This document shows, piece after piece, positions 29,663 to 38,862 of a stretch of 64,000 nt of DNA (the first letter of the stretch is position 1; the number at the start of each line of letters is the position of its first letter). The stretch covers positions 62,001 to 126,000 of the forward strand of contig QCCC01000002.1 of NCBI GenBank assembly GCA_003281415.1. The letters are read 5' to 3'. Source of the stretch: Prochlorococcus sp. AG-347-K15. GTDB taxonomy: Bacteria > Cyanobacteriota > Cyanobacteriia > PCC-6307 > Cyanobiaceae. The notes beneath the pieces are model-generated. The model ran no database searches. It was not told the origin of the DNA and saw only the letters and a program-made list of their open reading frames with translations. The translations under genes and the position numbers were made by a program.

Positions 29663-31018
29663 ATGACATCTGATACTTTTAAATTTTTAGACAAATTTAG
29701 GGAAGTCAAAAACTTAGAGATTATTGAAAACCAATCCGATGTAAAAAGACTTTCAAAAGATTTCTATAACTACTCTCCAATCCTTACTAAAAAATTAGAC
29801 GAATGTATTGCTGATTTGGTGGTAAGACCTAGTGATCACAAAGCGATAAAGGAAGTAGCAGAAATTTGTTGGGAATTTTCTATTCCAATTACTTTAAGGG
29901 GTTCAGGTACAGGTAATTATGGACAAGCTGTCCCATTGTTTAAAGGAGTTGTAATGCAGATGAGTCACTTTAATAAGTTAGAAAAATTTGATCCAGATAC
30001 AGGTTTTGTAAAAGTACAGTCTGGCTGTGTTATGGGAGATTTGAATAAACAATTAGAGAAATATGGAAGGGAACTGAGGTTGCTTCCTAGTACTTGGAAA
30101 ACTGCAACAATTGGAGGTTTTATTGCAGGTGGATCAGGAGGTATTGGATCTATTAGGTGGGGATTTTTAAGAGATCCAGGAAATCTTATTGGTTTAGAGG
30201 CAGTAACGATGAATGAAAAACCTAAATTATTAAAATTTGATGCTGAAGAATCCGAACCTCTAAATCATGCTTATGGGACTAATGGAATAATTACTTCTTT
30301 ATTACTTGCTACTGATATCAAACGTAAGTGGTATTCAATAGTTATCGACTGTACTGAATTTGAAAAAACAATAGAAATATTGAAAACTCTTACGAGCGCA
30401 GCAATTGATCTGAAATTAGGAGCAATTCTTGAAGAAGAAATTGTAGATCAAATGCCAAAATGGTTTAAAAGTAAATCTAGAAGTCACAAGATATTAATTC
30501 AATCTACTCTTGGAGGAATAAAAACCATTGAGCTAATTTGTAAAAAATTTAAAGTCGAATCTACCCTACTTGGGGAAGAAGAAAAGCTCGTCAATGGAAT
30601 TTCTGAAGTCGTATGGAATCATACAACTCTTCATATGAGGTCTAGGGATAAAAATTGGACGTATTTACAGATGCTTTTGCCGCTTAATAATGAACTGGAA
30701 TTAATTAATTTTTTGAGAAAAAAATGGGGTAAAAAAGTTCTTTGGCATTTAGAGGCAGTTTCTCAACAAGGATCACCTCGATTAGCGGCTTTGCCTGTAT
30801 TAAAGTGGAATGGGGCAGAAGAACTAAATGAAATAATGGAAGATTGCAAGAAACTTGGTGCGTTTATTTTTAATCCTCATGTTTTAACAGTTGAAGGCGG
30901 AGGTCTAGGAGTGGTGGATGCAGATCAAGTAAAAGCGAAATTAAGATTTGATCCTAAAGGGCTATTGAATCCAGGAAAATTGGAAGGTTGGGAAGTAAAA
31001 GAACAATTTAAAATTTAA
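29663..31018 (+). CDS. FAD-binding oxidase/dehydrogenase (GlcD-like, VAO/PCMH fold)
   Basis: FAD-linked oxidoreductase related to glycolate oxidase GlcD. The PCMH FAD-binding domain covers residues ~50-230: TLRGSGTGNYGQAVPL, then ATIGGFIAGGSGGIGSIRWG, then AYGTNGIIT. The C-terminal end LRFDPKGLLNPGKL is the usual GlcD-type finish. 451 aa. The substrate is unknown; pairing with the upstream CodA-like hydrolase suggests a short catabolic or salvage pathway. Its stop overlaps the convergent folC by 4 bases. Confidence 0.82.
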   Translation: MTSDTFKFLDKFREVKNLEIIENQSDVKRLSKDFYNYSPILTKKLDECIADLVVRPSDHKAIKEVAEICWEFSIPITLRGSGTGNYGQAVPLFKGVVMQMSHFNKLEKFDPDTGFVKVQSGCVMGDLNKQLEKYGRELRLLPSTWKTATIGGFIAGGSGGIGSIRWGFLRDPGNLIGLEAVTMNEKPKLLKFDAEESEPLNHAYGTNGIITSLLLATDIKRKWYSIVIDCTEFEKTIEILKTLTSAAIDLKLGAILEEEIVDQMPKWFKSKSRSHKILIQSTLGGIKTIELICKKFKVESTLLGEEEKLVNGISEVVWNHTTLHMRSRDKNWTYLQMLLPLNNELELINFLRKKWGKKVLWHLEAVSQQGSPRLAALPVLKWNGAEELNEIMEDCKKLGAFIFNPHVLTVEGGGLGVVDADQVKAKLRFDPKGLLNPGKLEGWEVKEQFKI

Positions 31019-32247
31019 CATTTCTGTTTATTCGCAAATTTAATAAATTCAGCAACTAAAAAAATAGAACCTGTTAGAACAGGATGATTAGGTGGCCATT
31101 TTTTCAGGGAAAATAAATACTCAATGGCAAGTTCAAATGTTTTAAATTCAATTGTTTTTTTTAAGTCAATTTCTTTAATCTGAGAGAGATCATTTAATTG
31201 CCAACTAGGTTGGTTTGGAACTGGTACAAGTAATAAGCGATCATTTTTTTTTAGAAGTGTTTTTAATATTGCGTAAATATCTTTTTGTCTTTGGACACCT
31301 AAAATCCAATAAATTCCTTTATCTTCATTCTCCCAATTTCTTCGCTCATTAGAGAGTGCTTTTGCAGCAGGATAATTATGCGCACAATCTACAAGAATTT
31401 CTTTGTTGAAATAATTTATTATTTCTAGCCTTCCCTTCCAAGTTGTCTTTTTAAGACCTTCAGATATGTGTTTTTCTTTTATATTAAATCCCAAATTATT
31501 CAGGGCTTCAATTGCTCCAACAGCTACTGAAGCATTTTGCTTTTGAAAAATTCCTTTTAATCCAAGCTCATAGCTCTTTGAAATTGAATCTTTCCAAATA
31601 ATTTCTGCTCCTATCTCTTTAACTTTTTTGGTTATTAAATTTTCAACTTGACTATTTTGATTGCATGAGATGACAATTGAGTTTTTTTCAATAACTGCTA
31701 ATTTTTCTTCGGCAATTTTTTCAATCGTATCTCCAAGAAATTCTTTATGGTCTAAGCCAATATTCCCAATAGCAATTATAGGTCTAGATTTATGAGCTGT
31801 TGTCGCGTCTAATCGTCCCCCTAAGCCAGCTTCAAGAATGATTAATTCAACTTTTTGATGGTCAAAAATATTTAGTGCGCAGCAAATGATTTTTTCAAAA
31901 GGAGTTAATTCAAATGTTGAAAAATTTTTTTCTATTAATCTATAGATTTTTTCAAAATCAGTTTTATTAATATTTTTTTTATTAACTCTAATCCTCTCGC
32001 ATACATCCAAAAGATGAGGAGATGTCGTTACACCGAAATTCCTTTTAGCTTCAAAAAGTATACTTTCTAAATATGCCGCGATTGATCCTTTTCCATTGGT
32101 TCCAATAATCTGTATCGCAGGGATATTCTTGCAAGGATTGCCAAGTTCTTTAAGAGCTTTTTTAATTCTTGATAAACCTAACTTAATATTATCCCTTTCA
32201 TATTTAGGAGATAATAATTCAAAAGTTTTTAAATTTGCATTTTTCAA
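31015..32247 (-). CDS. folC: Folylpolyglutamate/dihydrofolate synthase
   Basis: Mur-ligase-family enzyme that adds glutamate to dihydropteroate or folates. The ATP site is IGTNGKGSIAAYLESIL, with the metal/substrate loops TSPHLLDVCERIRVN and EAGLGGRLDATT. The C-terminal domain begins near VDCAHNYPAAKAL. 410 aa is normal. The start is TTG at 32247. argD lies 11 bases upstream on the same strand, so the two are likely co-transcribed. Confidence 0.93.
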   Translation of the reverse strand: MKNANLKTFELLSPKYERDNIKLGLSRIKKALKELGNPCKNIPAIQIIGTNGKGSIAAYLESILFEAKRNFGVTTSPHLLDVCERIRVNKKNINKTDFEKIYRLIEKNFSTFELTPFEKIICCALNIFDHQKVELIILEAGLGGRLDATTAHKSRPIIAIGNIGLDHKEFLGDTIEKIAEEKLAVIEKNSIVISCNQNSQVENLITKKVKEIGAEIIWKDSISKSYELGLKGIFQKQNASVAVGAIEALNNLGFNIKEKHISEGLKKTTWKGRLEIINYFNKEILVDCAHNYPAAKALSNERRNWENEDKGIYWILGVQRQKDIYAILKTLLKKNDRLLLVPVPNQPSWQLNDLSQIKEIDLKKTIEFKTFELAIEYLFSLKKWPPNHPVLTGSIFLVAEFIKFANKQKC

Positions 32248-32258
32248 AATTTTAATTG

Positions 32259-33434
32259 CTATAACTCTTCAAAAATCGAATTTAGCTTATCCAAAAGAAT
32301 ATTAATTTCTCTTCGAGAAATAACTAATGGTGGGACAATCCTTACAACATTTCCTCCTGCAGGAACTACCAGTAATCCTTTATCAAAAGCTTTTAATGTA
32401 ATTTTTTTTGCATCAGCATAATTATCGTTGATCACAAGACCTTGTATTAAACCTAAACCTCTTTTCCCGCTAATAATATTTGGAAATTTTTTTGACAATT
32501 CTTCAAACCCAGCACTTAATTGTTCCCCTCTTAGATAAACATTATTGATAATATTTCTTCTATTTATTTCTTCTAAAACAGTTAGGGCAGCTTTACAAGC
32601 GAATGGGTTCCCTCCAAAAGTGCTTGCATGATCCCCTGGTGAAAAAATGTTGGCTTTTTCTTTTACCAATAATGCTCCAATTGCATGACCGCCTCCTAAT
32701 CCTTTAGCAAGGGTGAATCCATCAGGTTCAATTCCTAAATTCTCATAACCCCACATTTTCCCAGTTCGACCTACTCCACTTTGGACCTCATCTAAAATGA
32801 GAAGAGAATTATATTTGTCACATATTTCTCTCAGGCTTTTAAAAAATATTTTACTTCCAGGAATTACGCCCCCTTCGCCTTGTATTGGTTCAACTAAAAC
32901 GCCCGAAATTTTTTGATCATTATTTTCACACTCTTCAAATAATTTTTTTACCGAATCAAAATTGTTAAATTTAAAAAATTTGAACCCTTGAATCATTGGT
33001 TCGAAACCTTTTTGATATTTTGGTTGTCCAGTGGCACTCAAGGCTGCAAGCGTCCTTCCATGGAAGCTGGATTCTGCTGCGAGAATAATTGATTCTTTAC
33101 CTTTATTTGTTTTATTTCCATATTTTTTAATTAATTTAATTGCTGATTCATTTGCTTCCGCACCACTATTACAGAAAAAGACGCTTTTAGCACAACTCAT
33201 ATTCGTTAAAGTTCTGCTTAATTGTTCTTGTTCTTCAATGTTGTAGAGATTAGAAATGTGCTGAATCTTTTTTAGTTGAGCTGATAACCTTCTTCTTAAA
33301 ACTCTGTCGCTATGTCCAAGACTACAAGTTGCTATACCAGCGACTGCATCAAGATACCTTTTACCTGTTTTGTCCCATAGCCAACAACCTTTTCCTTTTT
33401 TGAAAGATATATCGAATCGACTATAGGTATTCAT
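32259..33434 (-). CDS. argD: Acetylornithine aminotransferase
   Basis: PLP-dependent class III aminotransferase in arginine synthesis. Motifs: FFCNSGAEANESAIKL, ESSFHGRTLAALSATGQPKY, LLILDEVQSGVGRTG and the PLP-Lys in TLAKGLGGGHAIGA. I start at ATG 33434 (MNTYSRFD), giving 391 aa. The frame stays open back to 33515, but that extension is tRNA-Leu sequence, not protein. Only 5 bases separate the tRNA 3' end from this ATG, so translation would need little or no leader after tRNA processing. Confidence 0.95.
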   Translation of the reverse strand: MNTYSRFDISFKKGKGCWLWDKTGKRYLDAVAGIATCSLGHSDRVLRRRLSAQLKKIQHISNLYNIEEQEQLSRTLTNMSCAKSVFFCNSGAEANESAIKLIKKYGNKTNKGKESIILAAESSFHGRTLAALSATGQPKYQKGFEPMIQGFKFFKFNNFDSVKKLFEECENNDQKISGVLVEPIQGEGGVIPGSKIFFKSLREICDKYNSLLILDEVQSGVGRTGKMWGYENLGIEPDGFTLAKGLGGGHAIGALLVKEKANIFSPGDHASTFGGNPFACKAALTVLEEINRRNIINNVYLRGEQLSAGFEELSKKFPNIISGKRGLGLIQGLVINDNYADAKKITLKAFDKGLLVVPAGGNVVRIVPPLVISRREINILLDKLNSIFEEL

Positions 33435-33439
33435 TAAAG

Positions 33440-33521
33440 TGGGAGCGGTCGGACTTGAACCGACATACCCGAAGGTGCCGCATTTTGAGTGCGGTGCGTC
33501 TACCAATTCCACCACGCTCCC
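33440..33521 (-). tRNA. trnL: tRNA-Leu (anticodon CAA)
   Basis: 82-base class II tRNA on the minus strand. Acceptor GGGAGCG pairs with CGCTCCC, discriminator A. The anticodon stem CCGCA/TGCGG encloses CTCAAAA with anticodon CAA. A long variable arm (CACCTTCGGGTA) and the T arm GGTTCAAGTCC are present. CCA is not encoded. It lies 5 bases upstream of the argD ATG. Confidence 0.95.
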
Positions 33522-33800
33522 AAGGCTTTTGAAAAAATTAACTTTTTTATTATAACAAAAATCAACTTATTGACTATTGTTTTCGTCTAGGAATAGTTAT
33601 CAAGATAACGCTTTTAATAAGTTAATCTTTTCGATAAAAGCATAGAATTATTTATTGCATTTGCTGACAAGAAATGAGGGGAAAAAAGAAAATGTAAACA
33701 TTTCTGATACATTTTTGTGATTAAAACCGCTTAAAAGTCTTTTTTGAAAGGAAATAGCTTCATGTTTAGTAATATTGTGTTATAGTTAATAGAAAATCAA

Positions 33801-33908
33801 ATGTCTAAAACTCAAGCTAAAAAATTATCCTTGAAATTTGTCCCTTATCTTTTTATTGCAGTAACTATACTTACAACATTCGGATCTAATAGCGGAACTT
33901 GGGCATGA
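33801..33908 (+). CDS. Mini membrane protein ORF 1 (35 aa), unknown
   Basis: 35-residue ORF opening MSKTQAKKLS, basic at the N-terminus, then one hydrophobic span (FVPYLFIAVTILTTFG) and the tail SNSGTWA. It resembles the small single-span subunits of photosynthetic complexes in size and layout but matches none I know (not PetG/L/M/N, PsbM/T/X/Y or PsaI/M by eye). Its stop overlaps the next mini-ORF start (ATGA). A candidate -10 (TATAGT, 33781-33786) lies just upstream, but no good -35. Real-gene status is inferred. Confidence 0.5.
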   Translation: MSKTQAKKLSLKFVPYLFIAVTILTTFGSNSGTWA

Positions 33909-34015
33909 ACGAATTCAAATTTAATGGTTTAAATAAAATTTGGTCTAATCGCTTTCTAGTTTTGTTTATATTATTTTTAGGTTGTATTTCACTAATCAAT
34001 ATTGCTTACGTTTGA
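33905..34015 (+). CDS. Mini membrane protein ORF 2 (36 aa), unknown
   Basis: 36-residue ORF beginning MNEFKFNGLNK, followed by one hydrophobic span (FLVLFILFLGCISLINIAYV) that runs to the C-terminus. The ATG overlaps the stop of mini-ORF 1 by 4 bases (ATGA), the arrangement expected for translational coupling. Not recognised. It converges on murA with a 38-base gap. The coupled start and paired single-span layout are the reasons for calling it. Confidence 0.48.
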   Translation: MNEFKFNGLNKIWSNRFLVLFILFLGCISLINIAYV

Positions 34016-34053
34016 ATCAATTTTCTTAGCTTTAAAAATATATTTGGAAAAGA

Positions 34054-35424
34054 CTAAGCTGCTTCGAGTTTTGAAAGATTCTCAGATCTTGGTCCAATCT
34101 CATATCCTTTCTCCTCAAAAGTATTTTTACTGATCTCTCTAATTATTTTTACACCTAAATTTTTTAGTTTTAATTCAAAATTTTCATAACCTCTATCTAG
34201 ATGTTCTAATCCATAGAAATTACTACTCCCTTTTGCTGTGATTCCTGCAATTATTAATGCAGCTGATGACCTTAAATCTGAGCCAACTAGATTCATCCCA
34301 TTAATTGTTTTAACACCTTTGATGTGAGCTACGTTTTTGTTTAGTTTTATACTGGCGCCCATTTCATTAAGTAAATAAATATGATTCATTCTGTTTTCGA
34401 AAATTGTTTCAGTTATCTTTGATTCACCATTTGCGATTGTCATTAGAGTTGTAAATGGTGCCTGCAAATCAGTAGGAAAACCTGGGAAAGGAGCTGTTTC
34501 AATATCTACTCCTTTAATCTCTTTACTCTTAATAGAAATCGAATTACCTTGTATCGTAATTTTACTCCCACTCTCTTGAAGCTTATTAGTGACAGCTTCA
34601 AGATGATGAGGGATTACTGGAGAAATTGTTATTGAAGAGGAAGTTGCAGCAGCAGCTATTAGAAAAGTTCCAGCTTCTATTCGGTCTGGAATTACTTTAT
34701 GGGTACATCCGCCAAGCTTATTAACACCATCAATAATAATTGTTTCTTTCCCGGAGTCATAAATTTTTGCCCCCATTTTATTAAGCATTTGGCATAAATC
34801 TTGAACTTCAGGCTCTCTAGCAGCATTTTCAATAGTAGTTCTTCCTTTAGCTAAAGATGCTGCCATTATTAAAGTTTCAGTCGCACCTACACTTGGACAA
34901 TTTAATTTAATATGCGTGCCATGAAGTCTATTTTTGTTCCCCCTAGTTTTTGCCTTGACAATTCCCTCTTCAATAATAATTTCTGCTCCTAATGCTATTA
35001 GTCCATTAATGTGCTCGTCTATTGGCCTTGAACCAATATTGCATCCACCTGGTAAGGGTACTTGAGCTTCTCCAAATTTAGTTAATAGTGCACCTATACA
35101 AAAGAAACTAGCTCTTAATCCTTTAACAAGTTCATATGGAAGTTCTTTAATCGAAATAGTTGTTGGATCTATTTCAAGTTGGTTGTTTTGACGAACTAAA
35201 TTCACTCCTAAATTCTTTAGGATATTCCCCATCTTTTCTATATCAGTGAGAAAAGGTACATTTTCAAGAATTATTTTTTCATTAGTTAGCAATGATGAGG
35301 CTAATAAAACTAAGGCGGAATTCTTCGCACCACTTATTTCAACTATTCCATTTAACTTGCCTTGGCCAAGAATCTTTAAATTTTGCGATTTAAGATATGA
35401 CTTCGTTTTGCTTCCGCAAATCAT
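34054..35424 (-). CDS. murA: UDP-N-acetylglucosamine 1-carboxyvinyltransferase MurA
   Basis: First committed step of peptidoglycan synthesis: transfers enolpyruvate from PEP to UDP-GlcNAc. The N-terminal GQGKLNGIVEISGAKNSALV and the active-site loop PLPGGCNIGSRP with the catalytic Cys (the fosfomycin target in other bacteria) are intact. 456 aa with a slightly extended N-terminus and C-terminus relative to E. coli (419 aa). ATG at 35424, divergent from the SpoU methyltransferase. Cytosolic. Confidence 0.95.
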   Translation of the reverse strand: MICGSKTKSYLKSQNLKILGQGKLNGIVEISGAKNSALVLLASSLLTNEKIILENVPFLTDIEKMGNILKNLGVNLVRQNNQLEIDPTTISIKELPYELVKGLRASFFCIGALLTKFGEAQVPLPGGCNIGSRPIDEHINGLIALGAEIIIEEGIVKAKTRGNKNRLHGTHIKLNCPSVGATETLIMAASLAKGRTTIENAAREPEVQDLCQMLNKMGAKIYDSGKETIIIDGVNKLGGCTHKVIPDRIEAGTFLIAAAATSSSITISPVIPHHLEAVTNKLQESGSKITIQGNSISIKSKEIKGVDIETAPFPGFPTDLQAPFTTLMTIANGESKITETIFENRMNHIYLLNEMGASIKLNKNVAHIKGVKTINGMNLVGSDLRSSAALIIAGITAKGSSNFYGLEHLDRGYENFELKLKNLGVKIIREISKNTFEEKGYEIGPRSENLSKLEAA

Positions 35425-35634
35425 TAAGACTTAATTTATTAGGTTCATCATGACAAACTAATAATATTAAGTCCACCCTATGTAACGTCATAAATATTAA
35501 TTGAAAGTGAAAATGTATTTTTTTATTTCTTGGTAAATAAAAATTTAATAAATAATTGATCAAAATATTTATGCAATTAAAATATAGTTGATAACAAATT
35601 TTTCAAATTACTCATAGAAAATACTTTTTTAAAA

Positions 35635-36456
35635 ATAACTAGTAAAAACAATAATCTAGTTAAAAGATTTAGATCATTTAAAAGAGGATCATCTCCAAAA
35701 GATCAAGACTTATTTTGCATAGAGGGTACACATCTCATTGAAGAATTGCTGAAGTCTGGGAAAAATCCCTCTAAAATTTTAGTTACCGAAAAATGGCTAA
35801 GAAAGAATCAAAATCTAAGCAAAAAATTTCATCAGTCATTAATAAATATCGTCTCAGAGGAAGTCTTGGCATCTGCGATTTCAACAATTAATCCAGATGG
35901 GATAGCAGCTTTAGTAGAGATTTCAGCAATACCTAATTATCAATTTAATAGAAAAGATGATTTTGTTCTTGTTCTAGACAGAATTCAAGATCCTGGGAAT
36001 ATGGGTAATCTATTTAGAACCGCTTTAGCTGCGGGTGTTAATGCAATTTTTTTAGCTGGAGGTGCGCACCCATTAGGCCAAAAGGTATTAAGAGCATCCT
36101 CAGGTGCAGTTTTTCATCTGCCATTTTTAAGATTTGATGGTATTGAAGAAGAAATATTAAATTCTCTACTTAAGTCTTTGTCTGAATTATCAAATGTAGG
36201 ATTTAAGATTTTCTCTACTAGTAGCCATAATGAGAGTTCAAAAAAACCTTCAAAACCTTACTGGGAAGTTGATTGGTCTAGACGTACAGCATTAATTTTG
36301 GGTAATGAAGGTCAAGGTATTCATAAAAAAATTCAAGAAGCTTTTAATGAAACAATTACAATTCCGCATAGTGAGATTGTAGAATCATTGAATGTGGCTT
36401 GTGTTGCAGTTCCGTTATTACTAGAACGAAAAAGAGTCGCATACACCTCTAAATAA
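35635..36456 (+). CDS. TrmH/SpoU-family RNA 2'-O-ribose methyltransferase, start codon unclear
   Basis: SPOUT methyltransferase acting on rRNA or tRNA ribose. Three motifs are present: LVLDRIQDPGNMGNLFRTA, LILGNEGQGI and SLNVACVAVPLLL. The N-terminal substrate-binding domain (TSKNNNLVKRFRSFKRG, then LFCIEGTHLIEELL) is encoded upstream of the first TTG (35746), so the gene must begin earlier. The frame is open from 35581 with no ATG, GTG or TTG. I place the start at the ATA of 35635 because TSKNN fits the usual N-terminus, but this is uncertain. Confidence 0.8.
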   Translation: MTSKNNNLVKRFRSFKRGSSPKDQDLFCIEGTHLIEELLKSGKNPSKILVTEKWLRKNQNLSKKFHQSLINIVSEEVLASAISTINPDGIAALVEISAIPNYQFNRKDDFVLVLDRIQDPGNMGNLFRTALAAGVNAIFLAGGAHPLGQKVLRASSGAVFHLPFLRFDGIEEEILNSLLKSLSELSNVGFKIFSTSSHNESSKKPSKPYWEVDWSRRTALILGNEGQGIHKKIQEAFNETITIPHSEIVESLNVACVAVPLLLERKRVAYTSK

Positions 36457-36467
36457 ATAAATAAAAA

Positions 36468-37907
36468 GTGACTGATTCAAGTTTTGATTTTGATTTAATC
36501 GTAATAGGAGCAGGATATGGAGGTTTTGATGCCGCTAAACATGCTGCTGGTAAGGGACTGAAAGTCGCAATAGTAGAATCTTCTGATATGGGAGGCACGT
36601 GTGTTAACAAGGGTTGTGTTCCATCTAAAGCTCTTTTGGCTGCAAGTGGAAAAGTTAGAGAAATAGCTAATTATGAACATTTAGCTAAATTTGGTATACA
36701 TGCTTCACCAGTAAGGTTCGAGAGATCAAAAATTGCAGATCATGCAAATAATTTAGTTTTAAATGTTAGAGAAAATTTAACAAAAACTCTTAAAAGGAGC
36801 GGGGTTGAAATTATTTTGGGCATTGGAAGAATTGAAGGAAATCAAAAAGTAGGTGTAAGAGATAAAAACGGAATTGATAAAATTTTCACATGTAAGAATA
36901 TTGTTATAGCAACAGGCTCTTCTCCTTTTGTGCCCCGTGGAATAACTTTGGATAATAGGACCGTATTTACTAGCGATGATGCGGTTAAACTTGAGTGGCT
37001 TCCAAGATGGATAGCAATTATTGGAAGCGGATATATAGGTCTAGAATTTGCTGATGTTTATACCGCGCTTGGTTGTGAAGTTACCATGATCGAGGCTTTG
37101 GAGAATATTATGCCAACATTTGATCCAGACATCACTAAAATTGCTAAGAAGAACCTTATTCAAGCAAGAGATATAGACACAAAATCAAATGTTTTTGCGA
37201 CAAAAATAACACCTGGATGCCCTGTAAAAATAGAACTGACTGATGCAAAATCTAAGGAAATTGTAGAAACTTTAGAAGTTGATGCTGTACTAGTCGCAAC
37301 TGGCAGAAGTCCTAATAGTAATAACTTAAATCTTGAGTCGGTTGGTATCGAAACAGTAAAAGGTTTTATTCCTGTAGATGATCAAATGAGAGTTAAGAAT
37401 GGTGATAAAACAATACCTAACATTTGGGCTGTTGGAGATGTAACGGGCAAACTAATGCTTGCCCATACAGCTGCAGCACAGGGTACTATTGCTGTTGATA
37501 ATATTTGCGGTGGTAATGTCGAAATTAACTATAAAAGTATCCCCGCAGCAACCTTTACTCACCCAGAGATAAGTTCAGTTGGTCTCTCTGAAGTTGAAGC
37601 TAATGAGATATCTAAAAAAGAAAATTTTACTTTGGGAGTTGTCAAAAGTTTCTTTAAGGCTAATTCAAAAGCATTGGCTGAATTAGAGAGTGATGGATTG
37701 CTAAAGTTGATTTTCAACAAAGATAATGGGAAAGTATTGGGGGCTCATATTTTTGGGTTACATGCAGCTGATTTAATTCAAGAAATTTCGAACGCTATTT
37801 CAAGGAACCAAGATGTAATTGAATTATCTAAAGAAGTTCATACTCATCCTACTCTCAGTGAAGTAGTTGAGGTCGCATATAAACAGGCGGCTTCTCAAAT
37901 AAAATAA
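36468..37907 (+). CDS. lpd: Dihydrolipoyl dehydrogenase (E3)
   Basis: FAD flavoenzyme that reoxidises lipoamide in the pyruvate dehydrogenase complex (and glycine cleavage). FAD site IGAGYGGFDAAKHA, redox disulfide GGTCVNKGCVPSKALL, NAD site IGSGYIGLEFADV, and the C-terminal HTHPTLSE with the catalytic His are all intact. 479 aa. The start is GTG at 36468. trpC follows after 12 bases. The E1-alpha gene pdhA is also in this window but not linked. Confidence 0.95.
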   Translation: MTDSSFDFDLIVIGAGYGGFDAAKHAAGKGLKVAIVESSDMGGTCVNKGCVPSKALLAASGKVREIANYEHLAKFGIHASPVRFERSKIADHANNLVLNVRENLTKTLKRSGVEIILGIGRIEGNQKVGVRDKNGIDKIFTCKNIVIATGSSPFVPRGITLDNRTVFTSDDAVKLEWLPRWIAIIGSGYIGLEFADVYTALGCEVTMIEALENIMPTFDPDITKIAKKNLIQARDIDTKSNVFATKITPGCPVKIELTDAKSKEIVETLEVDAVLVATGRSPNSNNLNLESVGIETVKGFIPVDDQMRVKNGDKTIPNIWAVGDVTGKLMLAHTAAAQGTIAVDNICGGNVEINYKSIPAATFTHPEISSVGLSEVEANEISKKENFTLGVVKSFFKANSKALAELESDGLLKLIFNKDNGKVLGAHIFGLHAADLIQEISNAISRNQDVIELSKEVHTHPTLSEVVEVAYKQAASQIK

Positions 37908-37919
37908 TATCTAAAATTA

Positions 37920-38807
37920 ATGGAGATAAGACGCAGGCCACCAAATCCAACAGTAAGGGTAGAAAATTTAGAATATGCTGTACCTCATAGAGAAGCACAA
38001 GCTAAAAACATTCTGGAAGAAATTGTATGGCACAAGGATATTGAAATTAAGAATTTTAAAAAAATAGTCTCTTTAGAAGATCTCATTAAAAAGATTGAAA
38101 AACTTCCTACTCCCAAAGATTTTTACAAAAATATCTTGGAGTCAAAAATAAAACCAGGAGTTATTGCTGAAATAAAAAAAGCTAGTCCGAGTAAAGGAGT
38201 TATTAGAAAAGATTTTAACCCTGAAAACATAGCAATTTGTTATGAAGGATTAGGTGCATCATGTATCTCAGTACTTACCGATAAAAGGTTTTTTCAAGGT
38301 AGTTATGAAATACTCGAAACTGTAAGGAAATCAACTAATCTCCCTCTACTCTGCAAAGATTTTATTATTTCTGCTTATCAGATTTATAAAGCAAGGGTAT
38401 CTGGTGCTGATGCAATATTATTAATCGCTGCGATTTTAAGTGATGATGATTTAATTTATTTAAAGAAAATAGCTGATAATTTAAAGATGAGTGTTCTTGT
38501 TGAAGTCCATAACTCTAATGAATTAGAGAGGATTCTAAAGTTAAAATCTTTTAATTTGATTGGAATAAATAATAGGGACTTAAAGACTTTTAAAACGGAT
38601 TTAAAAACATCAAAAGATTTGATGCATACATATGCAGATATATTTTTAAAACAAAATATTATTCCCATAAGTGAATCTGGAATTAATTGTGCCGAAGATT
38701 TAGAATCGCTTAGATCTATTGGAATCATGGGAGTATTAATTGGTGAAACTTTTATGAGAGAAACTGATATTGAACAATCGTTCAAGAAATTATTTAACTC
38801 AATTTAA
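37920..38807 (+). CDS. trpC: Indole-3-glycerol phosphate synthase
   Basis: Ring-closure step of tryptophan synthesis. TIM-barrel motifs: [17 protein letters not shown] (catalytic Lys), [38 protein letters not shown] and SESGI. The N-terminal ~60 residues before the barrel are an extension seen in cyanobacterial TrpC. 295 aa. ATG at 37920, 12 bases after lpd. Confidence 0.95.
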   Translation: MEIRRRPPNPTVRVENLEYAVPHREAQAKNILEEIVWHKDIEIKNFKKIVSLEDLIKKIEKLPTPKDFYKNILESKIKPGVIAEIKKASPSKGVIRKDFNPENIAICYEGLGASCISVLTDKRFFQGSYEILETVRKSTNLPLLCKDFIISAYQIYKARVSGADAILLIAAILSDDDLIYLKKIADNLKMSVLVEVHNSNELERILKLKSFNLIGINNRDLKTFKTDLKTSKDLMHTYADIFLKQNIIPISESGINCAEDLESLRSIGIMGVLIGETFMRETDIEQSFKKLFNSI

Positions 38808-38862
38808 TAGTGACTTCAAATCGTGCTATAAAATTGAATAAATAGAGTTGTACTGAATATAT

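Noticed and set aside
33435..33515. N-terminal extension of argD (27 residues)
   Set aside because: This stretch is the body of tRNA-Leu(CAA), with a complete cloverleaf; argD starts at 33434.
33610..33641. Inverted repeat GCTTTTA/TAAAAGC as a terminator
   Set aside because: The loop is 18 bases and no T run follows; it is not a convincing terminator or structured RNA.
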